Of a DNA stretch of 64,000 bases, positions 41,660 to 54,022 are shown piece after piece. The stretch lies in NCBI RefSeq assembly GCF_030272615.1, contig NC_081414.1, positions 913,267,648-913,331,647 of the forward strand. The letters run 5' to 3'. Under the pieces are notes generated by a model. That model did not search any database, had not been told where the DNA came from, and worked only from the letters and a program-made list of their open reading frames with translations. Position 1 is the first letter of the stretch. Each line of letters starts with the position of its first letter. This stretch comes from Cryptomeria japonica. Its lineage: Eukaryota; Streptophyta; Pinopsida; Cupressales; Cupressaceae. The position numbers and the translations under genes were made by a program.

Positions 41660-42670
41660 AACTCAATTCTAGATATAACATGTATAGTTAATGGCCTCTG
41701 CTCAATACTAAGGTGCCAGTGGTCTGGAGTGAATCATACAATTAGCCATTTCCTTCAAGGATCTGTTCTTACATTCAATAACTCCATTTTGTTGTTGAGT
41801 GTAGGGAACTCTGTGTTGAAAATTGAAATGCCTTCTGAGATACAAAACTGCTCAAACCTCTCCTTGGCATATTTCCTCCCATTATCGGTGCACAAAACCT
41901 TGATGGTTTTCCTTGATCGTTTCTCTACAAAAGCTTTAAATTCTTGAAAAGACTCAAATACTTCAGACTTTTATTTGAGAAAATATACAAAGGTGTACTA
42001 GGAAATATCATCAATAAATGCCAAGATATATTTGTCCCTACTGAAAGAAGGATGTGGAAATGGACCAGCCCAATCACTATATACTAGCTCCAAAAGCTGT
42101 GTGGCTCTCCATGCTTTGCCTTTATCAATTTTTTCTTTAGGATGCTTGCCAAGAATGCATCCTTGACAAACTCCATCAAAAAATCTAATAGAAGGCAACC
42201 CTATAACCATGTAATTTTGGTTGAGTTGCTACAAGTAGTGGTAGTTCAAGTGGCCAAACCGTTGATGCCACAAACGACTCACCTCATCAAAGTGAGTGAG
42301 AAATGCAAGTGAAGGAGAATCAAGAACAAAGTGATATAGTCTGGACTGATGATCTATCTTTCCCACTGTAATTGTAGACCCATTGTGCATCTCATTGATT
42401 ACCATTGTGTCTGGAGTGAACTCAACCTGCTTGCCAGAGCTAGTGTGAGTGATCTGATAGATAGATAGGAGATTAGTTGACAAAGATGGAACACAAAAGA
42501 CATCCTAAAATGTTCCTTCACCCACGTCAACGGACCCTCTCCCATGAAGTTCAATAGGGGTGTCATCACCCAATAGAATAGATGGCATAGAACATGACTC
42601 CAAGGAGGAAAAACTATCCTTTGATGAAGTCATGTGGTGTGAAGCACCCAAGTCAATAATCCAGGAATTA
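41660..42670 (-). pseudogene. Copia-1 protease and integrase
   Basis: The protease box reads WIIDLGASHHM, so the family Asp-Ser-Gly is Asp-Leu-Gly. The pre-integrase block has RLWHQRFGHLNYHYL and CQGCILGKHPKEK. The integrase core has VYSDWAGPF and LAFIDDIS, then CTDNGRKY with the second Asp. Stops interrupt it near 42500, 42226, 41995, 41970 and 41944, all in one phase. It would process the polyprotein and insert the cDNA. Confidence 0.85.
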
Positions 42671-42672
42671 GG

Positions 42673-43622
42673 CTATGAAACAATAGCAACTAGGGCCTTG
42701 CCCTTTACTTTCCCATTACTTGTGTCCTTTGAAGATTCCTGAGATGAACTTGATATGACAAAATCAAGCACCTTGATGTTGTTCTTTTCAAGAAGACGAG
42801 ACAAGTGATCAATTTGGTTCTTCAGACATTTATGTTCATCATGACCATTCTTCTTACAATAGGAAAACTTAGTTTTCTCCTTCTTGGGCTTATCACCTTG
42901 TGAAGAAGATGCATCATTAGTTGCTTTCTGTTCTTGCTTCTTTTTTCCTTGGTTCTTTTGTTTCTTTTCTTGCTTAGAAGGCCCTTTTTTATCTTTTGTG
43001 CCATGATTTGCAGTCAAGGAACGAGATTTAGAGGGCTTGATTGTGCCCATTTGAATAAGCTTATCTTGTTATTTTGTGAGTTCATTTGCAAAATCATCAA
43101 GAGAAGGTATTTTATAGTTGCTTCCTATTGCACTTTTCGTGGCATAGAATGTAGAAACAAAAACTGAATAGTTTGGACCAAATTTGGAAAGAATGCTTAG
43201 AATCAATTGTGAATCTTTCTTGTCTATCCCACATGCCTTCAATTGCAATCTTACAGCCTTTAGTTTTGTGAAGAAGTCTTGAATTGTATCAAAATTACAT
43301 GGATTTAACCCTATTAGCTCATTCTCCAATTGGTGTCCCCTTAATTCATATTGTTTACCAAACAACCCTTCTAAAGTTGTCCATACATCATTTGGAGTTG
43401 TAGCAGATTCAACATGAAAAAGAAGATCGGGAGATACAGACATGCATAGAGTACCATAAGCTTCATCACATTTGTCAAACCATTTTGGCTTTTTTGCATG
43501 TAGTGATGGTTCAGCTTCAAGACCTATAGTTACTCTAAACAACCCCAACGATAGATTATCATTTTTGACTTCAACTCATAGTAGTTATAAGGTGTGAGTA
43601 TTGGTACTGTAGTTTGATCCAT
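42673..43622 (-). pseudogene. Copia-1 gag
   Basis: The ATG at 43620-43622 begins MDQTTVPILTPYNYYELKSK, a usual copia gag start. A one-base shift near 43555 puts the rest in another phase, starting GLFRVTIGLEAEPS. The capsid part includes TTPNDVWTTLEGLFGKQYEL and a DTIQDFFTKLKAVRLQL helix. After a stop at about 43066 comes a Lys/Gln-rich tract and a knuckle YCKKNGHDEHKC in which the first Cys of CX2C is missing. Confidence 0.85.
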
Positions 43623-44704
43623 TTTAATGTAGCCAGTAAGATTGTTTGTTGTGCGGAAAAAAAGAGCAAAGATCAATGCAACACACTAGACACCCCCCCC
43701 TCCCCCCTCAAAAGTAAAATAAAAATGACACTTTATAATTTAGTTCGTTTACAATTAAAAATAGGACCATTAGATGGGAAATGAAAAAAATATGCACTTT
43801 TGCAAAAAATGACACTCAATTTCGAGCTACCGATCAAAAGTTACAACTAAAACAAATTCCTATTAAATGGCCTATTTTAATATATCAGCACTTTAAATAA
43901 TTAAAAATTGCACTTTGTCAATAAAAAAGATAGCCTTCTAGCAAATCATTGGAATCAAGGTGAAATATAGAATCCAATGAAATGTTATGCAAGGGGGAAT
44001 TGGCCTCTTACCAACTTGAGCCTCACACTTTCCCTTTGACAGGTGAAAAGGAGAAAAATAAAATCTTCAGTATTCACGTCTAAACAAAAAAAATAGTAGA
44101 TTTTGGTGCCTTATATTTCCCAAAACCGGTCAATAAACTTGGCAAAATGATCCCTAGGTCATAGTAGGGCTATTGGGTAACCATTTAAGGTTTCAAATAG
44201 CAATAATACACCACAAAATTGATGAAAAATAATGGTGTGAAAAGAAAAACGCCCCTCTAGAAAATAAATTTTTGCTAGAGCCTCTGGTGTCCAAATATGG
44301 GCAATCTCTATATGAAAATGGGGGTTTTGGGGCCTTCCAAACATAATGGAAAGGTCTATTTGGCCTCAAAATGCCTCATTTGAAAGTTGTCTTCCAATTC
44401 TGAGCTGCAAACCCTCATTTCACAACTGCAACAAATGATCTCCAATTTTGGTGAAATGAAAAATCAAACTTGACTTTCTCGAGCCTCCCAGATGCAATAG
44501 AACAAAAAGAATCCTCCCAAAATTCTTCAGAATGCTGCAATCACCCAGATGAAGAGAAAGAAAAACATACAATAACAAAGATTATCGGATCTTCATAAAC
44601 CCTTGTTGTTCGGACCCAGATCGTACACAACGCAAGAGAAAAAACAACAGAGTTTTACAAGATCGCTACAAAGATCTAATCTTCCAAAACAGGCTCAAAT
44701 ACTA
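43623..44704 (-). other. Copia-1 leader
   Basis: About 1.1 kb without a gene lies between the gag start and the 5' LTR. A degenerate initiator-Met primer site, TAGTATTTGAGCC, sits at 44691-44703 on the minus strand. A C-rich run at 43689-43708 (purine-rich on the coding strand) is of unknown use. Confidence 0.6.
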
Positions 44705-45129
44705 TGTTAAAATCTGAGAAACAAATTACAACCCAGAATCGAATTGAAAAAGATAGATCCAATAAATTGTAAATACAAAATAAAATGAACAGCATAACAG
44801 TGATACTGAGAGAAAACTAATGTGAAGTTCTCTAAGGCAAAATAGCATCAGATTACTATCTCCAACTATATGAAAATACAAGCAAGGTAGCATGTTTATA
44901 TAGACTCAAGTGATGGGTGGAGGTGGCAATACCAACCAATGAGGAGAGACCACCATGATGGCCTAAACATAGTAAATGCACCTCCTCATAGCATGGTGAC
45001 ACCTCAATACCCACTTGTCTTAAGTAAACATGTTTTATTAACCTAAGCAAGCTTAATTAAAGTGTAGGAAAAACCTAGGAAAAGGGAAAATAATAAACCC
45101 AACTAGGAAAATAAAAACCTACACTAACA
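44705..45129 (-). repeat. Copia-1 5' LTR (425 bp)
   Basis: TGTTAGTGTAGG ... GATTTTAACA on the minus strand, followed on the plus strand by the GTTAA duplication at 45130-45134. Confidence 0.93.
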
Positions 45130-45938
45130 GTTAAGATGTTAGTTAATTTTCCTTTCTGAATAAATGGTTAGTTAGTTGAAGTTAAATTTAACTATTGACT
45201 ATTTCAATTTTAGTTAAGCATGAACGGAATTAATTTCCTTTCGTTAGAATAATTAAAATTTAATGAATTTTTCATTCTATAATTTTTGGATGTTACAAAT
45301 GTAAAAACATGTTGGAGACGTGCATGGGCTATAAAAGGGAAGTTACATGTTGTTGTGTGTTTGAACACATCATAGGGCATATTAGATTACATATAAAATA
45401 GGTGGTACTTTATTGTGTGGTTTTAGCCTATAATTTTGTAATACCATTTGATAGTTTCATGCATTGTATCTCTTATATATGAGGTGCATGAGATGGAGAT
45501 TGTGTGTACGAGTCTTTTAGCTATTGAGTTACCTCTAGATCTCTGGTTCGTGATACTCCAATGAGAATCTTTCTATGCAAGCATATCGTAATCTATTATT
45601 GATTTTAAAATAATTTATTGGGCAACTTTTGGAGTGTGGGGTTTTTCTCTCAAAAGGGTTTTCCCCACATAAATCATTGTGTTATGGTATGAAGGTTATT
45701 ATGTTATTTTCGTTTAGTTTTTGTTTAACTGTTGTAAAGATTTTTTTTTTTGCATTAGCCTCCTCTCAAGATTAGTGTACGAAGTTGTTTTGTGACCTTA
45801 ACTTCCTTACAAGTGGTATCTGAACCTGGTCACCTTTGGTTTCAATTGTGGGTTATTGGGAACTAATCCAAATTTGAGTGGGAGCTTGTATAGAAGATAC
45901 TTTTTGATCTTTCTGCAAGAATTTTTAGATGCCAAGCA

Positions 45939-46590
45939 ATGAGAATAGAGGTGGAGAAATTTTTTGGAAGTAATTTTGAGACATGGTAGTTGAAGATGGA
46001 GGATTTGCTAATAGATCTAGATCTATGGGATGTTGTTGATGCGAATGTCTCAAGACATAGAGATCCTACTGCAGCTATTCAATATGATGTTATGGACAAT
46101 AAAGATTAGGGTCTAATAAAATTGTTCTTGGAAAACCATGCTCTAATCAATGTCCATGAATAGACCTCTGCAAAGAAGTTATGGAATAAGCTTAGTAAGA
46201 TGTATCAATACAAATATTTATTGAATTAGATTTTCTTAAAAAAGAAATTATATACCTTGAGAATGGAAGAGGGTGGATGGATTACAAACCACCTAGAATC
46301 ATTCAATATGTTGGTGGCTCAATTGGCATATATTGGTGTCAATATGGATGAGGAGGAGAAATTTTAGATCTTACTTTGTTCTTTGCCTAGTTCATGGGAT
46401 TCTCTTGTTATGGTTATTGATAGTAATTTTGTTGTTTCCAGTTCTTAGAATGTGGTGGGTGCCTTTCTTGGTGATGAGATGTGGAGGAAGGTATCTATCA
46501 ATTCAAAAGAATCCCTAACTATTTAGGGAAGACTTAATAAAAAGGGAAAGAAGAATGAGAACCACGATTTAAATCTATGTCCAATGTGAT
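45939..46590 (+). pseudogene. Copia-2 gag
   Basis: From the ATG at 45939 the frame reads MRIEVEKFFGSNFETW, then LKMEDLLIDLDLWDVVDANV, TSAKKLWNKLSKMYQYKYLL, EEGGWITNHLESFNMLVAQL and LLCSLPSSWDSLVMVIDS, a clear copia gag. About six stops interrupt it. Further on (46615-46660) the knuckle survives only as NYGKSGHFHKD with its Cys positions replaced. Confidence 0.8.
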
Positions 46591-46699
46591 ATCCGAATCT
46601 CTTGGAAAGTCCAAAGTCAATTTTGGAATTATGGTAAATCTGGACACTTTCATAAGGATTGAAAATAAGGAAAGAAGAAGAAAAAGAAGTTTAATTTCG

Positions 46700-47947
46700 A
46701 TTATAAATGGTGATGCATTTATTGCAGCTTTGGCTACTCATGCAAGTAATGATGCATGATTATTTGAATTACGTGTGTGTTTTCATATAAATTTCAATAT
46801 AGATTGGTTTTCTCAATATGAAAAATTTAATAGAGGTAAGATGTACTTGGGTGATGATTCTCATTTAGATATTGTTGGTCGTGGTAAAGTTATAATTAGT
46901 TTTCTTGATAAAATTAAAAGGATTAATGGTGAGTTGCAACATGCAAGATGCGGGTGTGTAGGTAGTCTTTTCAAATGCAAGATGTAAAATGATAAAATGT
47001 GCTATGGTGATTGCTAGAGGTGTAAAATTTGGCATACTGTATAAGCTAGATGTATACACTATTGAGTTTAATAACAATTCCATGAAAAGTAAATCTATGA
47101 ATACTTCATTGGAAGAGGTGAAGGTTTCACCTTCAACAAATGGTCATGGATTTTTGGTACCTAAGGGTTCTTTTTCTATTGAATCAAAGTTACCTAAAGA
47201 TAAGACTATGTTATGGCACCATAGACTTGGCCATATTGGAGCAAAGGGTTTAAGGACCTTGAAAAATAAATACCTTGTTGAAGGTTTGAATGATTGTAAT
47301 CTTGATTTTGATTTTTGTGAGCATTGCATTTATGGAAAACACAATTACATTAGGTTTACTCGATTTCTCATAAATCTTGTGTTGTGTTGGATATTATTCA
47401 TTCCGACGTGTTTGATCCTTTAAACGTTCTTTCCATAGCAAAATCCACATATTGTGTTTCATTTATTGATGATTATAGTAGAAGGACATGGGTATATTTA
47501 TTAAGAGTAAATATAGAGTTTTTGGTTAATTTAAAGAATTTAAAGCAATGGTTGAGTTGCATACTAGAAAGAAAATAAAATATTTGAGGATTGACAATAG
47601 CGATGAATTTTTTTGTAATGATTTTGCTAGATTTTGTAAAGACTGCGACATTAATAGACAAAAGACAACTCCATATTATCCACAATAGAATGGAGTTTCA
47701 GAAAGAATGAACATGACACTGATGGAGAAGGCTAGCAATATGCTGAGTGGTGTTGGTCTAGAACAATAGTTTTGGGTTAAAGCTATTGTCACAGCTTGCT
47801 ACTTGATTAACAAGTCTCCTACATCGTCTCTTATTGATAAAATGCCTATGGAGGTATGGTTGGGTCATAATCCTTCATTAAAACATCTTTGAGTTTTTGG
47901 TTGTAATGTATATGCACATGTGCCAAAGGAGAAGTGAACAAATTTGG
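46700..47947 (+). pseudogene. Copia-2 protease remnant and integrase, left part
   Basis: The protease active-site block near 46760 has lost the Asp-Ser-Gly motif and carries a stop. The pre-integrase zinc region is recognisable (MLWHHRLGHIGAKGLRTLKN and CEHCIYGKHNYIRF). The core follows after a shift near 47375 (DIIHSDVFDPLN, FIDDYSRRTWVYLL, then GVSERMNMTLMEKAS with the catalytic Glu). The frame is cut at 47947 by Gypsy-2 and resumes at 54321. Confidence 0.82.
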
Positions 47948-48730
47948 TGATGCAGGAGCATCCCCGTTTCATAGCAAGCTTGCATCAACCAAAAATATTT
48001 TCTTTATGTTTGCTTTTTGTCTATAGTTTCAGTTTTTCTTTCTATGTGTCCTGGTTTTGGCTCACTGGATCCTGTGGAGTTGGATTATACTTGAAGACTT
48101 GATCATATTTCTTATTTCCTAACCGCATCGCATTTGCATCATTTTTTCAGCAAGATATCGCTATCGGTTTCCTTTACAGTTTCCTGTTACCAGTTGCCTG
48201 GATCTATTTTGGTGATCTACCGGAACCCTTCTGAAGCTTACGGAACCTTGGGAATTGATTTCAATGTTCCTTGGCATGTGGCCGACCTTTTCTAGCAATC
48301 TACATTTCATTCTTTGGATTTTCCAAAGGAATCTCTTGGCGGAGGTCGACCTTGCTTATTTTTGCATGTTAGGTCTTGTTCTTCAGGTTTTGATCCCTTT
48401 TGGGCTGAATGGATCCTTTGGATCGATATATATATAATTGTAATTGTGCATTAAAATGTAATCAACAAAAGAATCAAGTAGCTAGATTGTGCATAGAAGA
48501 TAGATCTTAAGATTCAAGGTCCCGGTTGTGACCTATTTTGTATGTTCTACTAGGCCTGTGAGCCGGTTTGCTATAATTCGGTTGCTACCAGTTGGATGTA
48601 ACCAATTTTCATGCAATAAAACATTGTTCTACACTGCCTCCATCATATCTCTGTGTTTTCATTGTGTTTACTCTTGTTGCCCAGTCCGGATTGATCTCCT
48701 TGACGTCCCTCCTCACTGGTGACTGCTTCA
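47948..48730 (+). repeat. Gypsy-2 5' LTR (783 bp)
   Basis: It starts TGATGCAGGAGCATCCCC and ends GTGACTGCTTCA. It has only about six AT units near 48424-48436, where the other LTR has a long microsatellite. The primer site TGGTATCAAAGC follows at 48733-48744. Confidence 0.9.
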
Positions 48731-48894
48731 AGTGGTATCAAAGCAAGGTTTCATTATGGAGGTTGCATGTCCTGAACTTTGTTATAGGGTGACAGATTAC
48801 GGATCCAACCTATAGCTGCAAAGGATCAACATGAACGATAGTATGAAGAGGAGCTAGGAATGGTGGAGCGTGTGGGAATGCAAATCCTGTTGTA

Positions 48895-49920
48895 ATGGAG
48901 ATGTTGCGATGTATAGCATCCCGATTGGAAGTCGTTAAGATAGCCCAGAGAAGAGGCCGATATATTGAAGATGAAGGAGAAGAAGCCTCAACAGAACAAG
49001 CAAACCTACTGGCGGTTGATCTAGATGAGGAAGGGTTTTTGAGAGTTTTGAATAGGGTGAATACTAAACCTCATTTTACCCCACCAGAATATGATGGGAA
49101 GTTGGATTCGGATGAATTGATGGATTGGATCTCAGAAATGGAGAAGTATTTTGATTTTCAAAGCACTGCAGAAGAGAGGAAGGTGAAATATGCTTGTGCC
49201 CGGTTGAAAGGTCATGCATCTCTTTGGTGGGAGGATTTGCAAGTTGATAGACAAAGAAGAGGTAAAGAGAATATTAAGACATGAGATCAGATGGTTGCTA
49301 AGTTGAAGTCAAAGTTTATGCTGGCGAATTATCAAGTGGATTTGTTCCGAAAATTACAGAATTTGAGACAGAAGGAATCTAGTGTGAAGGAGTACACCGA
49401 AGCATTTTACAAGTTGAACATCAGATCCAAACATGTTGATGATGAATTTGAACAAGTTACAAGATATTTGAATGGATTGCAGATGTCTATGCAAGATGAA
49501 TTAAGTATGATCAAATTGGAGAGTGTTGAAGAAGCTTACCAGTATGCCCTAAAGGGGGAAGAGAAGTTAAACAAAAGACATGAGCAGAGGCAGAGAGGCA
49601 GAGGTGGAAGGTTACTAGAGGAAGATTTCAAGGAGGAAGAGGATATATTGGAGGAAGAGGAACTAGTGCAGACCAGAACAAGGACAAGGAAGTGAACAAA
49701 GAAGTTAATTCATATTGGAAGGATGATAGAAATTTCTACCGAAGGAGAGAATCAGATGGTTACCGAAATGAGAATTTTGGTAGACAAGACAAGAGAACAT
49801 TTAGAGGGACCTACTTTAAGTGTGGAGGAGAAGGACATCATGCATTTGATTATAAGTAGACAAGGAATACCAGAAGAGCAACAGTGGTGGAAGAAAACCC
49901 CACTAGATCAGACAATAAAC
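48895..49920 (+). pseudogene. Gypsy-2 gag
   Basis: The capsid region is clear: FTPPEYDGKLDSDELMDWIS, ARLKGHASLWWEDLQVD, a stop at 49282-49284 where Trp is expected, then MVAKLKSKFMLANYQVDLF and EQVTRYLNGLQMSMQDELSM. Near 49600 the phase shifts into a Gly/Arg-rich stretch ending in the knuckle YFKCGGEGHHAFDY. There the first and last Cys of CX2CX4HX4C are both Tyr, so zinc binding is lost. Confidence 0.85.
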
Positions 49921-50019
49921 CAAAAGATTGAGAATTGTTGGTGATGAGGACAACTTTATGTCATACCGGATGAAATGAAGAGCCTTTGCAAAGGAAGAAT
50001 ATGTTCAAGACCAGATGTC

Positions 50020-50330
50020 GAGTATTTTGTAAGTGTTGTAAAGTTGTTATTGATAGTGGTAGTTCAGATAATCTTGTTTCAGAAGAGATAGTGAATAAGT
50101 TGAATTTGGAAAGATAGAAACACCCTAAGCCTTATCAGATAGCATGGATCCAGGATGAAAATAAGTTGCTAGTAAGTGAGCAATATTTGGTGAAATTGAA
50201 ATTTGGGAATTATTATGATGAAGTCTTGTGTGATACTACATGCCTATGGATATTTGTCATCTTTTGTTGGCTAGACCTTGGTAGTTTGATAGACAGGCAG
50301 TTTATGATTGGAGAAATAATACATACACTA
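50020..50330 (+). pseudogene. Gypsy-2 aspartic protease
   Basis: CCKVVIDSGSSDNLVSEEIV keeps the catalytic Asp-Ser-Gly (codons from 50052). A stop follows KLNLER near 50116, and a one-base shift near 50245 precedes the end of the domain (CHLLLARPW). Confidence 0.82.
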
Positions 50331-50332
50331 TT

Positions 50333-51335
50333 GTGGCCAATGGGATGAAGCAAACCTTGTTTCTCTTAGAGGAACCTTTCAAGCATGAAGTCTGTATGAA
50401 TGCTAGAATCTATTTGGTAGATGGAAGGAAATTCTTGGATGGATTGAGACATGAGAATGTGTGTTTTGCCTTAATTCCTAAGAAGATTGAGAAACGAGAA
50501 TCGAAAGGAGAACAACCGGAAGAGATAAAATATTTGCTGACAGAATATGAAGACATAATTTTAGATAATGTACCTAATGGATTTCCACCTGCGATAAGTA
50601 TTAGTCATTGCATGGACTTGGTTCCCAGAGCTAGTTTTCCTAACAAAGCTTCACACCGGTTGACACCGATAGAGAATGAAGAGATGAATAGACAAGTGCA
50701 GGAGCTATTGAAGAAAGGTTTGATTAGAGAAAGTTTGAGACCTTGTGAAGTACCAACAGTATTAGCACCTAATAAGAATGGAGAATGGAGAATGTATATC
50801 GATTCCAGAGCAATAAACAAGATCACAATAAAATACCAGTTTCCCTTTGCCTAGGATGGATGACATAATGGATTGTTTGAGTGGAGAAAAATACTTTACA
50901 AAGATAGATTTGAAGAGTGGATATCATCAAATCAAGATCAAAGTAGGTGATGAGTAGAAGATAACATTAAAGACAAATGAAGGACTGTATGAATGGTTGG
51001 TGATGCCTTTTGGATTAACTAATGCACCGAGTACTTTCATGAGGCTGATGAATGAGGTATTGAAGAAATTCTTGGGTAAGTTTGTTATTGTGTATTTGGA
51101 TGACATTATGATTTTTAGTAAGAAAAAGGAGGAGCATTTGCTACAGTTGAGACAATTTTTGCAGAGGTTGAGAGAAGAGAAGTTGCTGATCAATATTAAG
51201 AAGTGTACAATCAAGAAGGATGAGTTAGTCTATTTGAGATTTGTGATATCTGAGGATGGTTTGAAGATGGACCCTAAGAAAGTGAAATCAACTATTGAGT
51301 GGCCTACACCAGAAAGTATTGGAGAGGTAAGATGA
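50333..51335 (+). pseudogene. Gypsy-2 reverse transcriptase
   Basis: The N-terminal part has ISHCMDLVPRASFPNKAS, VQELLKKGLIRESLRPCEVP and [20 protein letters not shown]. The phase shifts near 50850. The middle is damaged but shows the [10 protein letters not shown] region in another phase. From 50997 the frame reads [20 protein letters not shown] and then [20 protein letters not shown], with YLDD intact at 51092-51103, and ends in the connection region. Confidence 0.88.
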
Positions 51336-51968
51336 TTTCATGGATTGGCTAGTTTTTACCAGAAGTTTATCAAAAAATTTAGTTCAATTTGTAACCCTAT
51401 GACTGAGACCATGAGAGGAGATCGAAAGGAATTCAAGTGGACCACCGGAGCAAACAAAAGTTTTGAGTTGTTGAAGCAGAAAGTGACTAAGAAGCTTGTG
51501 TTAGCTTTACCGGATTTCAATAAAGTATTTCAAGTGGATTGTGATGAAAGTGAAACAACAATTGGAGCAGTCTTGAGTCGGGAAGGGAGAGCAATAGCTT
51601 ATTTTAGTGAGAAATTGAATGATGTCTAAAAGAGATATTCAGTGTATGATTAGGAGTTTTATGCCATAGTTCAAGCCTTGAAGAAGTGGAGACATTACTT
51701 ATTGCCTAAGGAGTTTGTGTTGTATACAAATAATCAAGCTTTGTAGTATTTGAATAGTCAGAGTAAGTTGAATCAAAGACATATGAGATGGGTAGAATTC
51801 TTACAGAGTTACACCTTTGTGTTGAAGCATAGAAGTGGGAAATCTAACAAAGTTGTTGATACATTGAGTAGGAAAAGGAATTTGTTGATAGAGATGAGAG
51901 TGACAGTATTAGGATTTGAATATTTGAAGACCTTGTATGATGATGACCCAGATTTTGCAAAACCTTGA
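51336..51968 (+). pseudogene. Gypsy-2 RNase H
   Basis: FHGLASFYQKFIKKFSSICN precedes VFQVDCDESETTIGAVLSRE with the first catalytic Asp. LKKWRHYLLPKEFVLYTNNQ follows; the family Asp-Asn-Gln is Asn-Asn-Gln here. NQRHMRWVEFLQSYTF then comes. Stops interrupt at 51627, 51651 and 51744. Confidence 0.85.
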
Positions 51969-53360
51969 AAAACATGTAGAGAACTGGTTATGGCAGATAG
52001 AAGCAAGTGGTTGGATTATTTCATTCAGGGTGGGATGTTATTAAGAGGAGTTCAATTATGCATACCTAAGAGTTCTACGAGGGAGAATATGATAAAGGAG
52101 AAACAAGGTGGAGGACTAGATGGACATTTTGGCATTAACAAAACAATAGCATTGGTGAGTGAGCAGTACTTCTGGCCCCAGATTCAGAAGGATGTTAAGA
52201 GATATGTGTAGAGTTGTAGAGTTTGTCAAGTTTCAAAGGGTAGTAGTTAGAATATGGGATTGTATAAACCTTTTGTAGTACTGGTAAGACCTTGGGAGGA
52301 TATAAGCATGGATTTTGTACTTGGATTGCCTAAAACATCAAGAGGGAATGATTCTATATTTGTGGTAGTGGATAGGTTCACAAAGATGGTTCATTTCATA
52401 CCTTGTAATAAGACATTAGATGCATTACATGTAGCAGACCTATTTTTCAAGGAAGTGGTGAGATTGCATGGATTACCTAAGAGCATAGTTTCAGACAAAG
52501 ACACGAAGTTTGTTGGATATTTTTGGTGAACACTTTGGAAGAAGATGAAGACAGATTTGAAGTTGAGTTCTACTTTTCATCTACATACTGATGGATAGAC
52601 AGAAGTAGTTAACTAGAGGTTGGGAAATTTGTTGAGATGTTTAGTGTGAGATAAAACTAGAAGTTGGGATTTAATCCTTGCACAAGCAAAGTTTGCCTAC
52701 AATAATTCAGTGAATAGAAGTACTAGAAGAACACCTTTTGAGATTGTTACCGGAGTGCATCCATAGAGGTATATCAGAATTGAGGGACATTAGCAGTGAA
52801 GATTGAAGAAGTTCAGAAGCAAAAGATTTTGCAGATCACATGGCAGCCTTGCATATTTAGGTTAAGCAACATTTGGAAGACATGAATAACAAGTGTAAGG
52901 AGAAGGTAGATGAGAAGAGGAGACATAAGGAATTTGAATTTGGTGATGAAGTGATAGTATATCCGAGAAAAGAGAGATTCTCAGTTGGAACTTATAACAA
53001 GTTGCAGATGAAGAAGTTTGGACCTTGCGGGATTTTGAGGAAGTTTGGTTCTGGAAATGCATATGAAGTGGAGTTACCTGATAGTCTGAGTATTTCAGTT
53101 GTGTTTAACATTGCATATCTTCATGAGTATCTTGAACCAAAATTTAGTGAGGACAGTGTTGCAGACTTGGAGAAACAATTGCCCCAGAAGGAACCAGATT
53201 AGATTGAAGAGATTTTGGACAGTAGGGTTGGGCATAGTACCCAGAGAAGTTAGTATAAGGAGTATCTTGTGAAGTGGAAGGACAAACCAGTTTAAGATTC
53301 ATCTTGGATTTCTCAGGCAGTGGTAGACCACCTTGGTTTTCCTTTAACCCCAGTAAAGTG
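51969..53360 (+). pseudogene. Gypsy-2 integrase and chromodomain
   Basis: The zinc-binding N-terminus (GGGLDGHFGINKTIALV, then SCRVCQVSKGS) precedes the core, with SMDFVLGLP for the first Asp, [11 protein letters not shown] for the second and TEVVN for the Glu. At least eight stops occur after 52200. The C-terminal region from 52873 (GDEVIVYPRKERFS, MKKFGPCGILRKFG) leads to a chromodomain (EEILDSRVGHSTQRS, then YLVKWKDKPV and DSSWISQAVVDH). Two of the stops stand at expected aromatic positions. Confidence 0.87.
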
Positions 53361-53392
53361 AGAGGCTCACTTTTCCAATAAACCCGAATATC

Positions 53393-53946
53393 TGATGCAG
53401 GAGAATCCCCGGTTCATAGCAATCTTGCATCAACCAAAAATATTTTCTTTCTGTTTGCTTTCTATTTGCAGTTTCAGTTTGTCTTTCTGTGTCCTATTTT
53501 TGGCTCATCGGATCCTGTGGAGTTGGATTCTACTTGAAGACTTGATCATCTATCTTATTTCCTAACTACATCTCATTTGGATAATTTTTCTGATAATATA
53601 TCGCTATCAGTTTCCTTGACAATTTCCTCTTACTGGTTGATAGTTCTTGTTACCGGTTGCCTGGACCTATTTTAGTGATCTACTAAAACCCTTATGAAGC
53701 TTGCAGAGCCTTGGGCATTGATTTTGATGTCCCTTGGCGTGTGGTCGACCTTTTCTCGCGATCTATGTTTCATCCTTTGGATTTTCTAGAGGAATCTATT
53801 GGCAGAGGTCAACCTTTTCTCGCGATCTATGTTTCATCCTTTGGATTTTCCAAAGGAATCTCTTGGTAGAGGTCGACCTTGTTTATTTTTACATGTTAGG
53901 TCTTGTTCTTTGGGTTTTGATCCCTTTTGGGCTAACTAGATCCTTT

Positions 53947-54022
<76 letters not shown>

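Larger units (their letters stand above)
38977..45129 (-). mobile_element. Copia-1: complete but inactivated Ty1/copia element
   Basis: Two 425-bp LTRs (38977-39401 and 44705-45129) with TG...CA ends and a GTTAA duplication bound a minus-strand polyprotein in copia order: gag, protease, integrase, reverse transcriptase, RNase H. Stops and at least two frameshifts inactivate it. It lies at the 5' LTR edge of the older Copia-2. Confidence 0.94.

Noticed and set aside
43689-43708. Purine-rich run on the Copia-1 coding strand, resembling a polypurine tract
   Set aside because: It lies in the leader upstream of gag, far from the 3' LTR. The true tract is at 39402-39412.
53949-54017. AT tract considered as a replication or matrix-attachment feature
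   Set aside because: It is a simple slippage expansion inside one LTR; the paired LTR shows the short ancestral state.
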